A stretch of DNA of 64,000 bases from CAVORB01 sp963698495 (GTDB lineage: Bacteria > Pseudomonadota > Gammaproteobacteria > Chromatiales > Chromatiaceae): positions 122,129 to 186,128 of the forward strand of contig CAVORB010000025.1 of assembly GCA_963698495.1 (NCBI GenBank). Reading direction: 5' to 3'. The position numbers and the translations under genes were made by a program. The notes below the pieces were generated by a model. It was given only the letters and a program-made list of their open reading frames with translations, did not search any database and was not told the DNA's origin. Each line of letters begins with the position of its first letter. The stretch's first letter is position 1. This document shows positions 38,435-46,250 of this stretch, in pieces.

Positions 38435-38530
38435 CACGATGCTCCTCGTTGCCTCGGAAAGAGCCAACCCGCGGCTGTCAGTAGACTTCCATCCTGAGCG
38501 TAGCACCTTGCCCGTCACCTTATCCCCGCC

Positions 38531-39082
38531 CTATGCGCTGCGGGAAGCCCCATCCGAACGCATCGCCGCCCCAACCAGCATCAGCGCGGCCACCGCGGCG
38601 ATCCCGAAGCGCAGGCTCTCGGTCAGAAAATAGGCCTGGTGATAGCGCAGAAAGGTTTCCAGCATGGGAGGCGGCGGGCTCCGAGGCAGGAAGTCGAGCT
38701 GCCGGCCGAGCTCGACGATGCGGGGCTCGAGCCCCCAGTGCGTGAAGGCGACCAGTCCGACCGCGGTTGTCAGGAGCAGGACGGGCAGGCGCGGATTGCG
38801 GCCCCATACGGCGAGGGCTACCGCCAGGATGCCAAGGGCGAGCTGGGTCCGGTTCCAGACCTCGAAGAAGACGCGGTTGAGCTCCGACGAGTGTACCCAC
38901 AGCAGGCTGGTCTTCTTCGCCTCGGTGTCCTCGGGGATGAAGCCGGCTTGCTCCGCGAGCTTGGGATTGCGCGCGAACAAGTCGTCGATGCCGGCGAAAT
39001 TGTAGGCGACGATGGAGCCCAGGATCACCGAGCCCCCGAGCCAGATGCCAAGGACGAGGTGAAGCAGCGGATTGGGTTTCAT
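38531..39082 (-). CDS. Integral membrane protein (four helices), DUF4149-like
   Basis: 183 residues from the ATG at 39082 (MKPNPLLHLVLGIWLGGSV). Helices at about 5-30, 75-97, 100-118 and 148-172. A loop with FAGIDDLFARNPKLAEQAG and SSELNRVFFEVWNRTQLALG lies between helices 1 and 2. The layout resembles the DUF4149 membrane family, but that is a weak call. About 100 bases upstream of the Rap1a-like gene on the same strand, so possibly co-transcribed. Confidence 0.65.
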   Translation of the reverse strand: MKPNPLLHLVLGIWLGGSVILGSIVAYNFAGIDDLFARNPKLAEQAGFIPEDTEAKKTSLLWVHSSELNRVFFEVWNRTQLALGILAVALAVWGRNPRLPVLLLTTAVGLVAFTHWGLEPRIVELGRQLDFLPRSPPPPMLETFLRYHQAYFLTESLRFGIAAVAALMLVGAAMRSDGASRSA

Positions 39083-39276
39083 GTGGGAGCCTGCGTCAGC
39101 GTTGCCTGCGGGAATACTAATGGAAACGACTTCCCGTGCCACGGCGGAAGACGCCGCACCGGGCGTTTTTCCTCCCGGTGCCTGTCGGTCGGGAGTAGCA
39201 TGTGGCCGCGGGCCAAACGAGTGGTCCCGAACAAAAGCCGCCGCCTGCTTCCGCTAATGCATCCGCCCGCGATCCG

Positions 39277-39642
39277 ATGAATGTGACAACCCAAGGCCGC
39301 CGCATCGCACGCGAACAGCGGACCATCGAGGCCATGATCCGCATTTACTGCCGGGGACATCACGGCCAGGGTGAGGCGCCCTGTTCGGAATGCGCCAGCC
39401 TGCGTGACTACGCCCGCCGGCGCCTGAGCATTTGCCCCTTTCAGGAGGAAAAGCCCGCCTGTAACAACTGCGCGGTGCACTGCTACAGCTCCGTGATGCG
39501 GGAGCGGGTCAAGTCCGTCATGCGCTACGCCGGGCCGCGCATGCTCTGGCGCCATCCCCTGCTCAGCATCTATCACCTGCTCGACGAGCGGCGCCGGGTT
39601 CCGGCGCTGCCGGGTCCAGTTCGGAAAGAGAAATCCGAGTAA
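39277..39642 (+). CDS. YgbA-type nitrous oxide-stimulated promoter family protein
   Basis: 121 residues from the ATG at 39277. It contains the family's cysteine-rich pattern: IYCRGHHGQGEAPCSECASLRDYARRRLSICPF followed by ACNNCAVHCYSSVMRERVKSVMRYAGPRMLWRHPLLSIYHLLDE. The seven or so cysteines suggest an iron-sulfur or zinc site. YgbA in enteric bacteria is NsrR-regulated and supports growth under nitric oxide stress. No NsrR box was found here by eye. Confidence 0.88.
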   Translation: MNVTTQGRRIAREQRTIEAMIRIYCRGHHGQGEAPCSECASLRDYARRRLSICPFQEEKPACNNCAVHCYSSVMRERVKSVMRYAGPRMLWRHPLLSIYHLLDERRRVPALPGPVRKEKSE

Positions 39643-39796
39643 GGACGCTCGCGCGGATAGCCCCGCCGCCGTCTGCCGGATCAGCAGTCTCCGGCGCTAC
39701 CGATCATGCTCAGCGCCGCGGCGCGCTTGGCTTCGCTTTCCCGGTGTTGGATCATGGAGACGACACCGACACACAGAACACCAAGAGCCGCGACCC

Positions 39797-40954
39797 ATGG
39801 ACTACAACGCCGAGCCCACAGATCAGACCGCCACCGACCCCGGATCTCACTCCACGGCGGAGCAGTTGAAGTCGTTGAAGCGGCAGGTGGCCGAGCAACA
39901 GGATCAGCTGCGCGACTACGAGAAATCTCTGGTGGAGCGCATCGCCGACGTCGACGACGATCGACGCACCACCGCCTCCAAGCTCCAGCGGGCGTGGCAG
40001 ACCCAGCGCGAGGAGATGGAGCTGCGGCTGCGGCGGCAGACGGCGGTCATCATGGTTGTGCTCGTTCTGTTCGCGCTACTTGTCGGCGGGGTGCTCTTCC
40101 TCGCATACCGCGACCTGGGGCAGGCGCGGCTGCCATTGCTCGATGAGATCGCCACCATCAAGGGCGAGTTGGACCGCAGGGCCGAGCCGCCGCCGGCGGA
40201 CGAGGCGGTCGGGGACGCGCTGAAGGGCCTGTCGCTGAGCGTGGCCGAGATCTCCTCCTCGCTGGAGCGAATGAGCGAGGAGCAGGCGAGCAGCCTGGAC
40301 CGGGGCATCGCGGCGGAACGCAGCGCGCGCGACGCGGCGGATGCCGGTATCGCGGAGGAGGTTCGGCGTCTCGAGGCCGAGCAACAAAGCCTGGCCCAGG
40401 AGCTCGCGTCCTTGCGCCAGGCGCTTGAAGAAGCGCGGGCCCGAGCGGCCGCGGATGCGCCGAGCGCCGAGCCGGAAGCCGAGGGTACGGAAGCGGTCCC
40501 GGGAACCCAGGAGACTGGCGGCTCCGCCCCCGAGCAGCTTGTTGCCGGAACAGGTGCCGCCTCGGAACCCGTTGCGGAGGCGGCGCAGGTGGATGTCGAA
40601 GCAGCCGAGGCCGACATCGAGGGCGAGCCCGTTGCCGAGGATGTCGCGGAGGATAGCGCCGGCAGCGCCTCCGTGGCCGGCGGCCCCGCCTATGCCCTGC
40701 AGCTCATCGGCTTCTTCAGCCGCGACGCCATGCTGACCTTCGCCGCTCGCGACGACCTGCCGGAGCGTATGTACTACCGCGAGGACCGGTATCGCGGGCG
40801 CCCCTGGTACGCCCTCATCCACAGCCTGCACGCCGACTACGCCTCGGCCGAAGCGGCGTTGTCGCGGTTGGCGCCCGATCTTGTCGCGATGGGTCCCTGG
40901 ATTCGTCCCATCCCCGACGAGGAAGATGTGCGGGTGCTCGCGCCCTCGGAGTGA
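39797..40954 (+). CDS. Membrane protein with coiled coil and C-terminal SPOR-like domain
   Basis: 385 residues. An N-terminal cytosolic coiled coil (~20-80, EQLKSLKRQVAEQQDQLRDY) precedes one membrane helix (~83-105, VIMVVLVLFALLVGGVLFLAY). Then come a periplasmic coiled coil (~150-215), a very acidic Ala/Glu/Pro linker (~215-295) and a folded end beginning AYALQLIGFFSRDAMLTFA. That end has the alternation and length of a SPOR peptidoglycan-binding domain. Topology is DamX-like; it may localise to the division septum. The SPOR call is by pattern only. Confidence 0.7.
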   Translation: MDYNAEPTDQTATDPGSHSTAEQLKSLKRQVAEQQDQLRDYEKSLVERIADVDDDRRTTASKLQRAWQTQREEMELRLRRQTAVIMVVLVLFALLVGGVLFLAYRDLGQARLPLLDEIATIKGELDRRAEPPPADEAVGDALKGLSLSVAEISSSLERMSEEQASSLDRGIAAERSARDAADAGIAEEVRRLEAEQQSLAQELASLRQALEEARARAAADAPSAEPEAEGTEAVPGTQETGGSAPEQLVAGTGAASEPVAEAAQVDVEAAEADIEGEPVAEDVAEDSAGSASVAGGPAYALQLIGFFSRDAMLTFAARDDLPERMYYREDRYRGRPWYALIHSLHADYASAEAALSRLAPDLVAMGPWIRPIPDEEDVRVLAPSE

Positions 40955-40985
40955 CGCTGACGGAATCGCCTGGAGCGCGAACGGA

Positions 40986-41699
40986 TTACCAGGGGATGGG
41001 TTTTGCGTTGCGGAAGAAGCCGCCGGTCGGTCCGTCGTCCGGCAGGGTCGCGGCCCACAGGATGCCCGCGGCCCCTTCCTCGACGGAGAGGGTCGCCTCC
41101 GGACCGCCCATGTCGGTCCGCACCCAGCCCGGGCACACCGAGTTGACCTTGACCCCGGTCGCGCCGAGCTCGTCGGCGAGAATGCGCGTCAGCGCGTTGA
41201 GCGCGGTCTTTGACAGCCGGTAGCCGGGACAACCCCCGTTCATCTCGCTGAGCTGGCCCATTCCCGACGAGACATTCACCACCCGCCCCCTTCCACGCAT
41301 CAGGGGAATCAGGGCCTGACACAGGCGCAGCGGGGCGAGGGTGTTGGTCTCCAGTCCCCGGCGCACCGTCTCCAGCCTGGCGTCGAAGACGCTTTCCCTG
41401 CCGCTTCCCGGTGTCGGGTCGGGAAAGATGCCGGCGTTGTTGACCAGCACGTCGAGTCGCCCGAAGGTGTCGCGGACGAAGGCCGCCAGCTGCGTGATCG
41501 ACTGCTCGTCGGTTACGTCCAGCAGATGAAACGCCACGTCCAGTCCCTCAGCCCGCAGGCGTTCGGCGGCGGCGCGCCCCTCCCGCTCGCGGCGGGCGGT
41601 GAGGATCACGGTGTGGCGTCTTGCCGCCAGCTGACGGCAGGTCTCGAGCCCCAGGCCGCGATAGGCCCCGGTGACGATGGCGACGGGTTGGTTCGGCAT
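40986..41699 (-). CDS. Short-chain dehydrogenase/reductase
   Basis: 237 residues. Classical SDR: the cofactor loop TGAYRGLGLE (~11-20), the NNAG motif (~89), catalytic Ser in VNVSSGMG and YxxxK in YRLSKTALNALTR. The SVCPGWVRTDMGGPEA segment follows, and it ends FRNAKPIPW. It resembles carbonyl reductase-type SDRs (CBR1 group). The substrate cannot be inferred. It stands alone, convergent with the SPOR-like gene. Confidence 0.92.
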   Translation of the reverse strand: MPNQPVAIVTGAYRGLGLETCRQLAARRHTVILTARREREGRAAAERLRAEGLDVAFHLLDVTDEQSITQLAAFVRDTFGRLDVLVNNAGIFPDPTPGSGRESVFDARLETVRRGLETNTLAPLRLCQALIPLMRGRGRVVNVSSGMGQLSEMNGGCPGYRLSKTALNALTRILADELGATGVKVNSVCPGWVRTDMGGPEATLSVEEGAAGILWAATLPDDGPTGGFFRNAKPIPW

Positions 41700-41829
41700 G
41701 TTTTTCTCTCCGCGGGTTCCAGCCCCGAAGTATGGCGTTGTCGGTGGCTCCTGTCAGTCGCGGGTGGCTGGGGACGGGCACCATGCCTCGATCCCCCATC
41801 CGCGGTAGATGCGCGGCCGCGCCCCCGGC

Positions 41830-42333
41830 TCAGCGCCGCAGCCCGAGGCGGGACAGGAGCTTGGGGACATCGAGCTCGGGAACGAGCAGCGCCAGCGGTC
41901 GCGGCAGCGCGTCGCGAAAGCCGGGGGAGGTCACGATCTTGGGGTCGTAGATCAGCAGGCAGCCGCCGGTGGCGGGATCGATCTCGATGTGCTCGATGCC
42001 GCGCACCGCCGCGAGCTGTTGCCTGATCCGCTTGGCGAGCTCCGGGTGGCCCTTCAGACGCTTGCTGGTGAAACGTACCCGCCCGGGCGCGATATGGGCA
42101 GGGAACATGCTGCCCAGGACGGTGGACAGCTCATTGAGAAACTCCGCGGACTTCAGCGCCCCGGGGTCGAACAGCATCAGCACGCTGCCGGTGCGCGTGT
42201 CTACCGTGACCCGGCGGATACCGGACACGGCCTCGAGGTGCCGGTGCATCTTGGAGGCCAGGTCCGGCCGCCCCTTCACCGCATCGAAGCCCAGGCGCAG
42301 GCGCCCTGGAAGGACGTGGAGGATCCGCATCAT
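41830..42333 (-). CDS. Tandem HMA-like domain protein (two ferredoxin-like repeats)
   Basis: 167 residues made of two ~65-residue repeats. Repeat 1 runs from VLPGRLRLGFDAVKGRPDLA to TRTGSVLMLFDPG; repeat 2 from IAPGRVRFTSKRLKGHPELA to PATGGCLLIYDPK. Each has the pattern PGR-h-R-(F/L)...GI..h.h....G..L(I/L)h.DP found in the HMA_2 family of degenerate heavy-metal-associated domains, which lack the CxxC. A C-terminal tail follows. Such proteins occur beside P-type ATPase or magnetosome/encapsulin genes, but none is here. Followed upstream by two tiny genes on the same strand. Confidence 0.8.
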   Translation of the reverse strand: MMRILHVLPGRLRLGFDAVKGRPDLASKMHRHLEAVSGIRRVTVDTRTGSVLMLFDPGALKSAEFLNELSTVLGSMFPAHIAPGRVRFTSKRLKGHPELAKRIRQQLAAVRGIEHIEIDPATGGCLLIYDPKIVTSPGFRDALPRPLALLVPELDVPKLLSRLGLRR

Positions 42334-42409
42334 GCGCCGAATGCTACACGCTGCGGATCGATCATGCAGGCGGGGTAAGGCCGCGGGAAGCGCTGTTTTG
42401 CTCGCTCCC

Positions 42410-42538
42410 CTAACCCGCGAGGATTCGTGCGGTTTCGTAACTCTGGCCGGCGAGTATCAGGAACAGGGTGGCCGCCTTGAGCAGGCGCGTCCTTTGCCGC
42501 GCCGGCAGCCAGCGGGTTCGGTCGATGTAAAGGGCCAT
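42410..42538 (-). CDS. Very small protein (42 aa) with hydrophobic helix
   Basis: ATG at 42538 preceded by TGAGGC at good spacing; stop at 42410-42412. It starts 9 bases after the stop of the 68-aa gene, so the two form a unit. The product starts MALYIDRTRWLPARQRTRLL and has a short hydrophobic helix (ATLFLILAG), basic first half and neutral second half. No family recognised. Confidence 0.5.
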   Translation of the reverse strand: MALYIDRTRWLPARQRTRLLKAATLFLILAGQSYETARILAG

Positions 42539-42547
42539 ATCGCGGCC

Positions 42548-42754
42548 TCAGCAACCTGGATAGGCTTCGAGCCGCCGCAGAACGGCCGCCTCGATCTCGC
42601 GCTCGTAGGGGCCGAAACGGCAGTAGGCGTCAACCCGCTGCTGCGCTCCGCCGACCTTGGCGAGGGCCGGCGAGGCATAGCCGTATGGCTCGAACTCGTC
42701 ATCGGAGTAGAGGACGTTCTCTTCGTAGCCGGGACGATGGAAGGCGTTGCTCAT
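42548..42754 (-). CDS. Small hypothetical protein (68 aa)
   Basis: ATG at 42754 with GAGGGAG upstream, a strong site that fixes the start; sequence further upstream is not coding-like. The protein has an acidic, Tyr-rich N-terminal half (PGYEENVLYSDDEFEPYGY) and an amphipathic C-terminal half with REIEAAVLRRLEAYPGC, ending in Cys. No family recognised. Likely expressed with the 42-aa gene and perhaps with the HMA-like gene further down. Confidence 0.6.
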   Translation of the reverse strand: MSNAFHRPGYEENVLYSDDEFEPYGYASPALAKVGGAQQRVDAYCRFGPYEREIEAAVLRRLEAYPGC

Positions 42755-42993
42755 GGCGGTAACTCCCTCTGGTTTCGGAAAGTGCGGTCGTCGCAAGTCC
42801 TTTAGCAACCGCGATGCCAACCTTGTCTCATCCCCCGGTTTTCGGGGTCCTCAGCGGAGCACATAGGCCGGGTTCGCAAGGCGTCGCCGCGGAATCCGCA
42901 CGGAGTTGGTGCGATCCGGGGTTGTCGTGCACCAAAACTTGGGCAGAATACTCGGGCATATCCGGTTTCCGCCGGGGCAAATCTGGAGCAGCC

Positions 42994-43599
42994 ATGAAAC
43001 TCTTCTACAGCAAGACTTCGCCGTACGCCCGCAAGGTGCTGGTCACCGCCATGGAAAAGGGATTGTGCGGTCAGCTCGATCTCGTCGTGTGCGATCCCCA
43101 CGGGCTGGACGAGGAGCTGCTGGCCGTCAATCCCCTCCATCGCGTACCCACGCTGGTGCGCGAGGACGGGCCGGCGCTTTACGACAGCCCGGTGATCTGC
43201 GAGTGGCTGGATGCCCAGGCCGAGACGCCGCAATTGATTCCGCAGGCGGGGCCGGAGCGTTGGGCGGTGCTCAAGGGGCAGGCGCTCGCCGACGGGATCA
43301 TGGACGACGCGGTCGCCAACGTCATGGAATCGCGCCGACCCGAGGGCCGGCAGAGCCTGGAGCAGATGGCCGTTAGAACCGAGGCCCTGCTGCGCAGCGC
43401 GCGCACCCTGGAGGCGGACCTGTCCGGGTGGCCGGACAGCCTGAACCTCGCCCACATCGCGGCGGGGTGCGCCCTGGCCTATCTCGACTTCCGGCTGCCG
43501 GGCCTCGGCTGGCGTGACGGCAACCCGGCGCTGAGCGCCTGGTTCGAGGGCTTCGCCCGCCTGCCCGCGATGAAGGCGACCCGCCCCGACGCGGAATGA
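42994..43599 (+). CDS. Glutathione S-transferase (YibF-like)
   Basis: 201 residues from the ATG at 42994 (GGAGC upstream); the frame is open upstream but not family-like. The thioredoxin-like N-terminal domain reads MKLFYSKTSPYARKVLVTA, with Ser9/Pro10 in the active-site region and the cis-Pro segment HRVPTLV. DSPVICEWLDA forms the glutathione-binding turn. The helical C-terminal domain runs from ~85 to 200. It uses or binds glutathione; the substrate is unknown. It overlaps the next gene by 4 bases. Confidence 0.9.
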   Translation: MKLFYSKTSPYARKVLVTAMEKGLCGQLDLVVCDPHGLDEELLAVNPLHRVPTLVREDGPALYDSPVICEWLDAQAETPQLIPQAGPERWAVLKGQALADGIMDDAVANVMESRRPEGRQSLEQMAVRTEALLRSARTLEADLSGWPDSLNLAHIAAGCALAYLDFRLPGLGWRDGNPALSAWFEGFARLPAMKATRPDAE

Positions 43600-43832
43600 A
43601 CGGATACACGCCCGTCTCCTGCGCACTCCATGACCGGCTCGAGATCGCGATCATGCGGCGGCAGCGGCTGAACGCGCGCTGGCGAGCCGAGGACGGGGCT
43701 GCGCACGCGGAAACCATCATTCCGCTGGACCTCTCGGCGCGTGACGGGGTGGAGTGGCTCAAGGCGAGGGGCGCGGCAGGAAACGAGCTCGTCCTGCGGC
43801 TGGATTGGTTGGAGTCCGTTTCGCCGGGGTGA
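43596..43832 (+). CDS. rof: Rof-like Rho-binding antiterminator
   Basis: 78 residues, the family length. It begins MNGYTPVSCALHDRLEIAIMRR, equivalent to the Y-x-P-I-x-C-x-x-x-D-x-L-E start of E. coli Rof. The beta-strand pattern ends ELVLRLDWLESVSPG. Rof is an SH3/Sm-like protein that binds Rho and blocks its RNA loading. The start ATGA overlaps the GST stop. The last third of the gene lies inside a tandem duplication, and its C-terminal peptide is repeated downstream. Confidence 0.8.
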   Translation: MNGYTPVSCALHDRLEIAIMRRQRLNARWRAEDGAAHAETIIPLDLSARDGVEWLKARGAAGNELVLRLDWLESVSPG

Positions 43833-44171
43833 GCGGATCGATCGCGCGGTTCGAGCTATTGGCGCATGCGCTTCGATAGGTTTGCGTATGGGATCTCGAC
43901 GACGAGACGGTCGAGGCATCCTCGGCATCGAGAGAAACATGACTGCCAATGCCGGATTGCAGACCTCAAGGCGAGGGGCGCGGCGGGAAACGAGCTCGTC
44001 CTGCGGCTGGATTGGTTGGAGTCCGTTGCGCCCGGGTGAGGGGATTGATTGTGCGGTTCAAGCTATGGGCGTATGCCCCTCGAGGTTTGCGTCCGGGGTC
44101 TCGACTAAGAGACGGTAGAGGTATACCCGGCACCTAGAGAAACATAGGCTATCAGTGCTGGATTGCGAGAC
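43758..44171. repeat. 207-bp imperfect tandem duplication covering the rof 3' end
   Basis: Copy A is 43758-43964 and copy B 43965-44171, both starting CTCAAGGCGAGGGGCGCGGC and ending GGATTGC..GAC. The first ~65 bases are nearly identical; the remaining ~140 are clearly alignable but more diverged. Copy A contains the last 24 codons and stop of rof. Copy B keeps the same reading frame and stop without the first part of the gene, so it is a rof 3' relic. No other gene was seen between 43833 and 44162. Confidence 0.9.
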
Positions 44172-44180
44172 ACCAATGCC

Positions 44181-44654
44181 GTGGAACGTGATACCTACCA
44201 TATCGGGTTGTGGAACTACGCGAGAAGCTTTTTCCGAGCGGCTGCTAAATTGCGTGGATCGGAGGAAAGGTTTAGTGATGACCCAACATACTATTTATAT
44301 GGGCATTCAATTGAGCTCGCGCTGAAATCAATGCTTATTTATAAAAGATATAGCGAAAAAGATATAAGAAAGATTGGTCATAATCTCAAAGAGGCATGGG
44401 GAAAAGCGATGGAAGAGGGGTTGGGTCAAGAGTTAGAAAATCCCACTGAAATAGCGCAGACTATCGAATTGATTAACCCGTATTACGAGGCTAAGGAACT
44501 CGAGTATATTGTGCCAGGTGGAAGGCGATATCCATTAATATCGCGGATGCACCATGTATCGGAAAAACTTATTTATGCAGTCGGTAAGAGCATAAATATA
44601 CCGAAGCCGCAACTTAGAAAGCCGCTCCAAGCGACGCAAAAACCGCGCGCTTGA
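44181..44654 (+). CDS. AT-rich gene, HEPN-like helical protein
   Basis: About 157 residues from a GTG at 44181; a TTG at 44163, inside the tandem repeat, is in frame and neither has a ribosome site. The product is helical: YARSFFRAAAKLRG, then YYLYGHSIELALKSMLIYKRY, then KIGHNLKEAWGKAME. The order resembles HEPN-type proteins (L-E-L-x-L-K-x-x-L followed by a G-H-[ND]-L turn), but no clear Rx4-6H nuclease motif is present. Base and codon use are strikingly AT-rich against neighbours, with many AAA, AAT and ATA codons, indicating recent acquisition. Confidence 0.65.
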   Translation: MERDTYHIGLWNYARSFFRAAAKLRGSEERFSDDPTYYLYGHSIELALKSMLIYKRYSEKDIRKIGHNLKEAWGKAMEEGLGQELENPTEIAQTIELINPYYEAKELEYIVPGGRRYPLISRMHHVSEKLIYAVGKSINIPKPQLRKPLQATQKPRA

Positions 44655-44706
44655 TCTGAATCCTTGGCTTTATGAACAAGAGCTTAGTCACAATGAATGA
44701 ATAACA

Positions 44707-45246
44707 ATGATCAAGGGATTTCTTCGATTATGGATCGTCCTCTCTGTTTTCGCTTGGGGTGGCGTTACGGCATTTATTTTGAACGAGAGCGGGAATTACC
44801 TAGATTTACTCGTTAATCCTCATTTACATCCCGCTTATGGGTTCTCGACTCCCCTGCAAACCCAATGGTGCGTTCTCATCGCGACGCCTACGTTCTTGGC
44901 GAAATCTGCGTCAGAACGAACTCAATTAGCAAGCGATTTTTTTCGTGAACATATCGAGGCAATTGCAAGAGAAAGTTACGTCAATGTTGAAGAGTTCAGG
45001 AAAAGGTTTATTGCTAGTGCTACCTTGACGTTAGAAGAAGCACCAATCAAAACATGGGTAGACAGCGATCAAACCCGATACAGGGAGATATCGCACCATG
45101 GGTGGCACGGAGGAATACAAATCTCGAAAATCGCTTTTGCATGGGACACGTTACTCGTCTCAATAGTTGCTGCATTTGTTATTTCTTTGGTTATAACTGC
45201 ATTATTTGTTGTGCTGCGTTGGGTTAAGAGAGGCTTCGTAAGTTAA
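44707..45246 (+). CDS. AT-rich gene, two-helix membrane protein
   Basis: 179 residues from the ATG at 44707. TM helices lie at ~5-24 (LRLWIVLSVFAWGGVTAFIL) and ~148-172 (LLVSIVAAFVISLVITALF), with a ~120-residue domain between them and a short basic C-terminal tail. No family recognised. It shares the AT-rich composition of the gene 52 bases upstream, so the two probably arrived together and may work as a pair. It is followed by a purine-rich run and then transposase relics. Confidence 0.65.
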   Translation: MIKGFLRLWIVLSVFAWGGVTAFILNESGNYLDLLVNPHLHPAYGFSTPLQTQWCVLIATPTFLAKSASERTQLASDFFREHIEAIARESYVNVEEFRKRFIASATLTLEEAPIKTWVDSDQTRYREISHHGWHGGIQISKIAFAWDTLLVSIVAAFVISLVITALFVVLRWVKRGFVS

Positions 45247-45268
45247 AAAAGTAAAAAAAGTAGCGGGG

Positions 45269-45418
45269 TCAGGTCTTTCCTTTTGCCTTCCCTGTCCGTC
45301 CGCGGGCTGCCTGCACGATCTTGCTGAGTCGCGAGTAGTCACGGCCAAAATAGTTGCCGATCTCCATCATCGCATTGCCGTCGCTGGCGTAGGCTCCCGC
45401 AATGGCGTGGTCCGAGCC
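45269..45418 (-). pseudogene. Remnant of a REP-associated tyrosine transposase (C-terminal end)
   Basis: About 45 residues read cleanly: HAIAGAYASDGNAMMEIGNYF, then GRDYSRLSKIVQAARGRTGKAKGKT and a stop. This is the C-terminal helix-turn-helix tail that often ends IS200-like/RAYT proteins, where 'Y-S-x-[IL]-S-x-I-V' and a terminal 'KGKT' are frequent. Upstream codons give no transposase domain. The following bases, GGGGTCAGGTCTT read on the plus strand, are the kind of sequence often seen flanking such genes. No catalytic part survives. Confidence 0.5.
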
Positions 45419-45531
45419 AGGTGTGCGCGGACAGAATGAAACGGTGGCTCTTCGAGGGGTCTGGATCTTGGCCTGCGGAATCCCGGACAACCCCTCACAC
45501 CTGCGCACCGGTCATGGCGTACACGGCGGCT

Positions 45532-45885
45532 TCAGAGCCAAACCGCCTCGGCGCGGATGGTGGTGGCGAAGCGTCCGCCCTCCTGCTCCAGCTGCTGCCA
45601 TTCGGCCAGCGTGTAGACCAGGATCTCCGCCGGCACTGGCAAGGTGGTGAGGTCCCACGCCATGGGCCGCTCTCGGAAAGGCAGGTCCGAGCGCGAGACC
45701 AGGGCGATGAGGTCGAGGTCGCTGCCGACACCCCAATCGCCCCTGGCATAGGAGCCGAAGTAGCCTAGACGTCTCAGCTCCGGGTGCAGCGCCTTCTGCT
45801 GCTCCGCCCAGTGGCGGACCGCGGCATCAACCGTCGCCCGATCCGGCCATTTCAGCACGGACGAAGTCAAGGATCTCACCGGCAT
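45532..45885 (-). CDS. Minimal nucleotidyltransferase (MNT) antitoxin
   Basis: About 117 residues from the ATG at 45885 (GGAGA upstream); starts at 45897 and 45855 are also possible. It has the MNT signature GS-x10-D-x-D exactly: FGSYARGDWGVGSDLDLI, and a later acidic or beta segment (PAEILVYTLAEWQQL). MNT proteins partner HEPN toxins, and in characterised pairs they inactivate HEPN by AMPylating it. The start lies within the HEPN gene upstream, giving a coupled overlapping pair. Confidence 0.88.
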   Translation of the reverse strand: MPVRSLTSSVLKWPDRATVDAAVRHWAEQQKALHPELRRLGYFGSYARGDWGVGSDLDLIALVSRSDLPFRERPMAWDLTTLPVPAEILVYTLAEWQQLEQEGGRFATTIRAEAVWL

Positions 45886-46225
45886 GGCTGATCGCATCTC
45901 CGCTCTGCAAGGGTCCGTAGTGCTCGAAGGGCGCGCCTTCGGGGTGGCCGTTCGCGTACCGGGTTGCCAGGTAGAAATTGTCCAGCACGCGGGCCCGGTC
46001 GATGAGGAGCGGCGGAACCGAAAGCGGTAGCTCCTTGAGCAGGCGAGCGATGACGTGTCCCCACGCCTCCTGACCCTTCGCCAGGTGCAGCGCTTTGACC
46101 GCCTTTTCGGCCGCCTGCTGGGCCGCGAAGCAGGCCCATTCGTGCCGATCCGCCCGCGCGGAGTCGTGCGCCTGTTCCAGATCTCGCTGGGCCTGAGCGA
46201 GCCAGTCCGGTGCTCGGTTGCTCAT
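45827..46225 (-). CDS. HEPN-domain toxin
   Basis: 132 residues. Helical HEPN domain: WLAQAQRDLEQAHDSARADRHEWACFAAQQAAEKAVKAL in the N-terminal half and the RNase-type motif R-x4-H (RYANGHPEG, ~88-94). HEPN/MNT modules are type II or VII toxin-antitoxin or defence-related units in which HEPN cleaves RNA. It is 25 bases downstream of thiC on the same strand and may be transcribed with it. It overlaps the MNT gene by ~60 bases. Confidence 0.88.
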   Translation of the reverse strand: MSNRAPDWLAQAQRDLEQAHDSARADRHEWACFAAQQAAEKAVKALHLAKGQEAWGHVIARLLKELPLSVPPLLIDRARVLDNFYLATRYANGHPEGAPFEHYGPLQSGDAISHAGEILDFVRAEMAGSGDG

Positions 46226-46250
46226 GTTCGATTTCCCGGCGGACGCGCCG

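Noticed and set aside
43833..44162. Possible small ORFs in the copy B stretch
   Set aside because: They are short, out of frame with rof or mere shifts of the duplicated sequence, and have no ribosome site.
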